A DNA stretch of 64,000 nt from Salinimicrobium soli (GTDB lineage Bacteria; Bacteroidota; Bacteroidia; Flavobacteriales; Flavobacteriaceae): the NCBI RefSeq assembly GCF_048323655.1, contig NZ_JBLUWW010000001.1:1054001-1118000 (forward strand), given 5' to 3'. The notes beneath the pieces are model-generated. The model searched no databases and had not been told where the DNA came from. It worked only from the letters and a program-made list of their open reading frames with translations. The translations under genes were made by a program, and so were the position numbers. This document shows positions 60,798 to 64,000 of this stretch, piece by piece. Each line of letters opens with the position of its first letter. The first letter of the stretch is position 1.

Positions 60798-62510
60798 TTA
60801 CCCAAGGATCATTCCTGCGATGGTCGCAGAAAGAAGCGAGGCGATGGTTCCTCCAATAAGGGCTTTCATTCCGAATTCTGATAATGTCTTACGTTGTCCC
60901 GGTGCCAGCGAACCTATTCCTCCAATCTGAATCCCGATGGATGCAAAGTTGGCGAAACCGCAAAGCATATAGGTAGCCATAATAACCGATTTTTCATAGG
61001 TGAGGCTCAAGGCACTCACCGGATTCTTAAGCTCTGCCAGCTGAATATAGCCTACAAATTCACTGGCGGCCAGTTTAATTCCGAGGAGTTGACCCATCAG
61101 CATCATATCTTCTGTGGCCACCCCAATCAACCACATTAAAGGAGCGAATATCATTCCAAGAATAGATTCCAAGGATAATCGGGCATAAGGCGTGTAATCG
61201 GCCATTATTGCATTCAGCGCTGTCCATTCTCCTACTTTACCCAACCCGTAATTGATCATTGCAATAAATGCGATAAAAACAAGGAGCATGGCAGCAACAT
61301 TGGCAGCCAATTTCAAACCTTCGGTAGTACCGTTGGCAATAGCGTCAAGTATGTTGGAACCAATCTTTTCTGAAGAAACTTCCACATTGGTGTCGATCTT
61401 CTCCCGCTGCGGATATAATATTTTGGAAACCACAATTGCACCCGGCGCCGCCATTACAGAAGCTGCGAGCAGGTGTTTTGCGAAGACAAGTCTCAGACCT
61501 TCATCGTCTCCGCCGAGGAAACCGATGTAAGCTGCCAATACGCCTCCTGCGACCGTAGCCATACCACCTATCATTACCAGCAGGATCTCAGAACGCGTCA
61601 TTCTTTCCAGATAGGCCTTGATCATTAATGGTGCTTCTGTTTGCCCTAAAAAGATGTTTCCGGCTACACTTAAACTTTCAGGACCCGAAATGCCGAGTAG
61701 TTTAGTAAGCACCCAGGCCATTCCTTTTACGACCACCTGTATCACTCCGAGGTAAAAAAGAACCGAAGTAAGGGCCGAAAAGAAGATGATGGTAGGCAGC
61801 ACCTGGAACAGAAATATAAAGCCATAGCTGTCCACACTCATAAGTCCGCCGAGAAGGAATTCACTTCCTGCGGCCGTGAAATCTAATATCAGTACAAAAA
61901 TTTTGCCCACGGCCTCGAACATGTTCTGCACAAAAGTGATCTTTAACACACCAATGGCTAAAATAAGTTGAGCTGAGAGTCCTGCTCCAACTGTTTTCCA
62001 GTTGATCCCGCGGCGGTCACTGCTAAAGAGAAAGGCAATAATAATTAAAGAGGTCATTCCAAGAACTCCTCGCCAGATACTTTCAAAGCTGATCCCTGCA
62101 TTGGGGATCATTTCCTTTTTAGTGTTCACCGGTAAAATTTCAGCTGCAGATTGTTGCCTTTCTTCAAGGGTATAGACTCTGTTGTTTCCGGAAAGGGTGA
62201 GGGTGGAATCGGTAAAGTTTGAAACTTGAAATTGCTGTATGCTGTCTATAGGTTCGTTGTAAAGGAGAGACAACCGGTCGTTTTCAAGTGTATAGGTTCC
62301 TGTTGCTTCATTAACAGCTTCCCCGGTTAGATTGAATTCAAATTTTCCGTCTTCGAATTTTAGATAATCGGTAGCAGGGTCAATGTCAAAAAGTACATTT
62401 TCAGAGCTGTCTTTAACAGCTTCAACATTCCAGGTTTTTGTGAGGGTTTGGGCAAAAGAAGGTAAGATTCCGAAGAGGATCAGAATCAGGCAACACCAAA
62501 ATTTATTCAT
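60798..62510 (-). CDS. CNT-family nucleoside transporter with extracytoplasmic N-terminal domain
   Basis: Residues about 150-570 form a concentrative nucleoside transporter of the NupC type: FLFQVLPTIIFFSALTSVLF, GNIFLGQTEAPLMIKAYLER (GQTEAPL signature), MIGGMATVAGGVLAAYIG, LLAASVMAAPGAIVVSKILY and the C-terminal YMLCGFANFASIGIQIGGIG. Unusually, it starts with a signal peptide (LILFGILPSFAQ) and a ~100-residue lipocalin-like beta domain (YLKFEDGKFEFNLTGEAVNE, TGTYTLENDRLSLLYNEP) before the membrane part. It imports nucleosides and fits the nearby thyA. The N-terminal domain may capture substrate. Confidence 0.93.
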   Translation of the reverse strand: MNKFWCCLILILFGILPSFAQTLTKTWNVEAVKDSSENVLFDIDPATDYLKFEDGKFEFNLTGEAVNEATGTYTLENDRLSLLYNEPIDSIQQFQVSNFTDSTLTLSGNNRVYTLEERQQSAAEILPVNTKKEMIPNAGISFESIWRGVLGMTSLIIIAFLFSSDRRGINWKTVGAGLSAQLILAIGVLKITFVQNMFEAVGKIFVLILDFTAAGSEFLLGGLMSVDSYGFIFLFQVLPTIIFFSALTSVLFYLGVIQVVVKGMAWVLTKLLGISGPESLSVAGNIFLGQTEAPLMIKAYLERMTRSEILLVMIGGMATVAGGVLAAYIGFLGGDDEGLRLVFAKHLLAASVMAAPGAIVVSKILYPQREKIDTNVEVSSEKIGSNILDAIANGTTEGLKLAANVAAMLLVFIAFIAMINYGLGKVGEWTALNAIMADYTPYARLSLESILGMIFAPLMWLIGVATEDMMLMGQLLGIKLAASEFVGYIQLAELKNPVSALSLTYEKSVIMATYMLCGFANFASIGIQIGGIGSLAPGQRKTLSEFGMKALIGGTIASLLSATIAGMILG

Positions 62511-62522
62511 AAAAGTGGGGGG

Positions 62523-63146
62523 TTATTTTCGTTTGGAGATCTCATCTCTTATACGGGCCGCTTTTTCATAGTCTTCACTTTTCACGGCCTGATCTAACAT
62601 GCTGTTAAGTTCGTTAAGGGAAAGTTTTTTATAGTCGGGATCGTTGGATTTCTTTTCCACTTCACTGGAAAAAAGCTCGTCAACAATAATATCTTCTTTC
62701 TGTTGCTCTTGTTCCTCTTCTTGCTGGGCGTCGCCTTTCAGGTAGATTCCCGCTTTGTCGAGTATATTCTTGTAGGTAAAAATGGGTGCTTGGAACCGCA
62801 GTGCCAAAGCAATGGCGTCACTGGTTCGGGCATCTATGATCTCTTCGATCTTGTCGCGTTCGCAAATGAGGCTTGAATAGAAAACGCCGTCCACCAGTTT
62901 GTGAATGATTACCTGTTTGACCACGATCTCAAAGCGATCGGCAAAATTCTTAAAAAGGTCGTGGGTAAGCGGGCGGGGAGGTTTTATTTCCTTTTCCAGT
63001 GCAATGGCAATGGATTGGGCTTCAAAAGCACCTATGACAATGGGTAGTTTACGTTCCCCTTCAACCTCGCTTAAGATGAGAGCATAAGCTCCGTTTTGCG
63101 TTTGGCTGTAGGAAATTCCTTTAATGTTAAGGCGCACTAAACTCAT
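62523..63146 (-). CDS. DUF151 bifunctional-nuclease-type protein with UvrB/UvrC-like tail
   Basis: The 207-residue protein has the DUF151 domain (residues 1-~135: LNIKGISYSQTQNGAYALIL, KLPIVIGAFEAQSIAIALEK, PPRPLTHDLFKNF, ARTSDAIALALRFQAPIFTY) and a C-terminal UVR motif (LNSMLDQAVKSEDYEKAARI RDEI region). DUF151 proteins of plants show RNase and DNase activity; the bacterial role is unclear. The start at 63146 gives the conserved MSLVRLNIKG N-terminus and is only 4 nt after a perfect -7 element, so the mRNA may be leaderless. Confidence 0.9.
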   Translation of the reverse strand: MSLVRLNIKGISYSQTQNGAYALILSEVEGERKLPIVIGAFEAQSIAIALEKEIKPPRPLTHDLFKNFADRFEIVVKQVIIHKLVDGVFYSSLICERDKIEEIIDARTSDAIALALRFQAPIFTYKNILDKAGIYLKGDAQQEEEQEQQKEDIIVDELFSSEVEKKSNDPDYKKLSLNELNSMLDQAVKSEDYEKAARIRDEISKRK

Positions 63147-63150
63147 ACTG

Positions 63151-63158
63151 CAAAAATA
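63151..63158 (-). promoter_or_regulatory. -7 promoter element just before the DUF151 gene
   Basis: TATTTTTG on the minus strand matches TAnnTTTG perfectly. The transcript would start at or next to the ATG (63146), implying a leaderless mRNA. No clear -33 TTG is seen; the region overlaps the terminator of the upstream gene. Confidence 0.4.
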
Positions 63159-63159
63159 C

Positions 63160-63203
63160 AAAAAAAGCTGCCTAAACAGGGCGGTAAACCTAATTTAGAC
63201 AGC
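63160..63203 (-). terminator. Intrinsic terminator after etfA
   Basis: On the minus strand GCTGTCTAAA pairs with TTTAGGCAGC (one wobble) around a 17-nt loop, followed by T6-7. Confidence 0.75.
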
Positions 63204-63231
63204 CCTTTACTTGGCTCGCAAGTTATAAAAA

Positions 63232-64000
63232 TTATGCGTTATTGGCCTTAAATTCTTTTAATTTTTCGGTGAGCTTAGGCACGATCTCAAAGGCGTCTCC
63301 CACTACTCCGTAGTCGGCTGCCTTGAAAAATGGTGCTTCGGGATCATTGTTGATCACCACCTTGGTTTTAGAGGCGCTAACCCCCGCCAGGTGCTGAATT
63401 GCTCCGGAAATACCCACGGCAATATACAGGTTGGCAGCAACCGGTTTTCCGGTCTGTCCCACGTGCTCGCTATGAGGCCTCCATCCCATGTCACTTACTG
63501 GTTTTGAACAGGCTGTAGCTGCTCCAAGTGTGTCTGCAAGTTCTTCGATCATTCCCCAGTTCTCAGGACCTTTCAAGCCGCGTCCACCTGAAACTACGAT
63601 CTCTGCATCGGCAATGGTGACTTTATTGGCCGCCTTATCTACGGAAACTACATTTACTGAAAAATCTTCGTCGCTTAGAGAAGGTGAGAATTCCTCTTCA
63701 GAAATATTTGTCTGACTTTCTTTTAGACCAAATGCGTTTTTAGACAGACCAATGATCTTAACATCTGTAGACATTTTAGTGAAATTAAAAGCTTTGTTTG
63801 TGAAAGCAGTCCTTTTTACCTCCATCGGCTCAGTAGACTCCGGAAGGGCAACCACGTTGGAAGCGTATCCGGCTTTCAGGTGAACTGCAAGAAGTGGTGC
63901 GAGGTATTTAGCATTGGCGCTTTGGCTTACTACTATCACTTTGGCTCCTTCTTTTTCAGCAGCCTGTTTAAGGGCATCGGCGTAAGCTTCTGCATTGAAT
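63232..64000 (-). CDS. etfA: Electron transfer flavoprotein subunit alpha (5' end outside window)
   Basis: EtfA binds FAD and passes electrons from acyl-CoA dehydrogenases to the quinone pool. The frame is open to the window edge; 255 C-terminal residues are visible. The FAD-binding domain shows VVSGGRGLKGPENWGMIEEL, ACSKPVSDMGWRPHSEHVGQ, TGKPVAANLYIAVGISGAIQ HLAG and KTKVVINNDPEAPFFKAADYG, all typical. etfB is expected just beyond the edge. Confidence 0.97.
   Translation of the reverse strand, partial: FNAEAYADALKQAAEKEGAKVIVVSQSANAKYLAPLLAVHLKAGYASNVVALPESTEPMEVKRTAFTNKAFNFTKMSTDVKIIGLSKNAFGLKESQTNISEEEFSPSLSDEDFSVNVVSVDKAANKVTIADAEIVVSGGRGLKGPENWGMIEELADTLGAATACSKPVSDMGWRPHSEHVGQTGKPVAANLYIAVGISGAIQHLAGVSASKTKVVINNDPEAPFFKAADYGVVGDAFEIVPKLTEKLKEFKANNA

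Overview
The window reads as a chromosomal segment of a Bacteroidota bacterium, most likely a member of the Flavobacteriaceae. Supporting this are -7-type promoter elements of the TAnnTTTG kind (for example before the DegT aminotransferase and fabD), few Shine-Dalgarno sites, very tight minus-strand operons, and typical gene families (2TM-domain protein, DUF2914 protein, DUF151 protein with a UvrB/UvrC tail, KDO transferase, AsnA, lipoproteins with short acidic tails). No rRNA, CRISPR array or complete transposon was seen; there is one tRNA (Glu, TTC).

Layout. 0-2 kb: the 3' end of one GTPase gene and a second, related GTPase that lacks the C-terminal domain of the first. 2-13.5 kb: a plus-strand DNA-repair/defence block recD - PD-(D/E)XK nuclease - recC - recB - small ORF - NERD-domain helicase. 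13.5-19 kb: an AT-rich minus-strand restriction-modification island with three DNA methyltransferases, two PD-(D/E)XK-like proteins and a HARE-HTH protein, bordered by a frameshifted small gene and a 35-residue zinc-ribbon ORF. 19.4-19.8 kb: core genes tRNA-Glu and rpsT. 20-22.6 kb: an AbaSI/PvuRts1I-type modified-DNA endonuclease between two unknown genes. 22.7-38 kb: a long run of mostly unknown minus-strand genes, with a transglutaminase-like protein, an M28 peptidase, an ADP-ribosylglycohydrolase, a BCS1-like AAA ATPase, an 18-residue-repeat secreted protein, a small alpha/beta hydrolase and two paralogous WYL-domain regulators. 38-48 kb: DUF2914 membrane protein, SAM methyltransferase plus a decayed copy of it, thioredoxin-like protein, a six-PAS histidine kinase with a lone receiver protein, and a zinc metalloprotease lipoprotein. 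48-64 kb: ordinary housekeeping genes (beta-barrel protein, twin small lipoproteins, waaA, DegT aminotransferase, fabD, folA, asnA, egtD, thyA, CNT nucleoside transporter, DUF151 nuclease, partial etfA).

Two regulatory systems stand out. First, the 57.69-57.97 kb leader of asnA contains two successive asparagine-codon-rich leader ORFs, each followed by an intrinsic terminator and each with a segment able to pair with that terminator: apparently a tandem transcription attenuator sensing charged tRNA-Asn. Second, a 17-bp inverted repeat (ACGACA-N5-TGTCGT) occurs four times between 30.4 and 38.1 kb, always 41-49 bp upstream of a minus-strand start codon, including one WYL regulator and the operon that carries the other; it is probably the operator of these regulators and defines a small regulon of unknown function.

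How the parts work together: RecBCD processes DNA ends and is flanked by extra nucleases and helicases and by classical and modified-DNA restriction genes, so the left 23 kb looks like a defence neighbourhood. In the right third, folA, thyA and the nucleoside transporter serve thymidylate and nucleoside supply.
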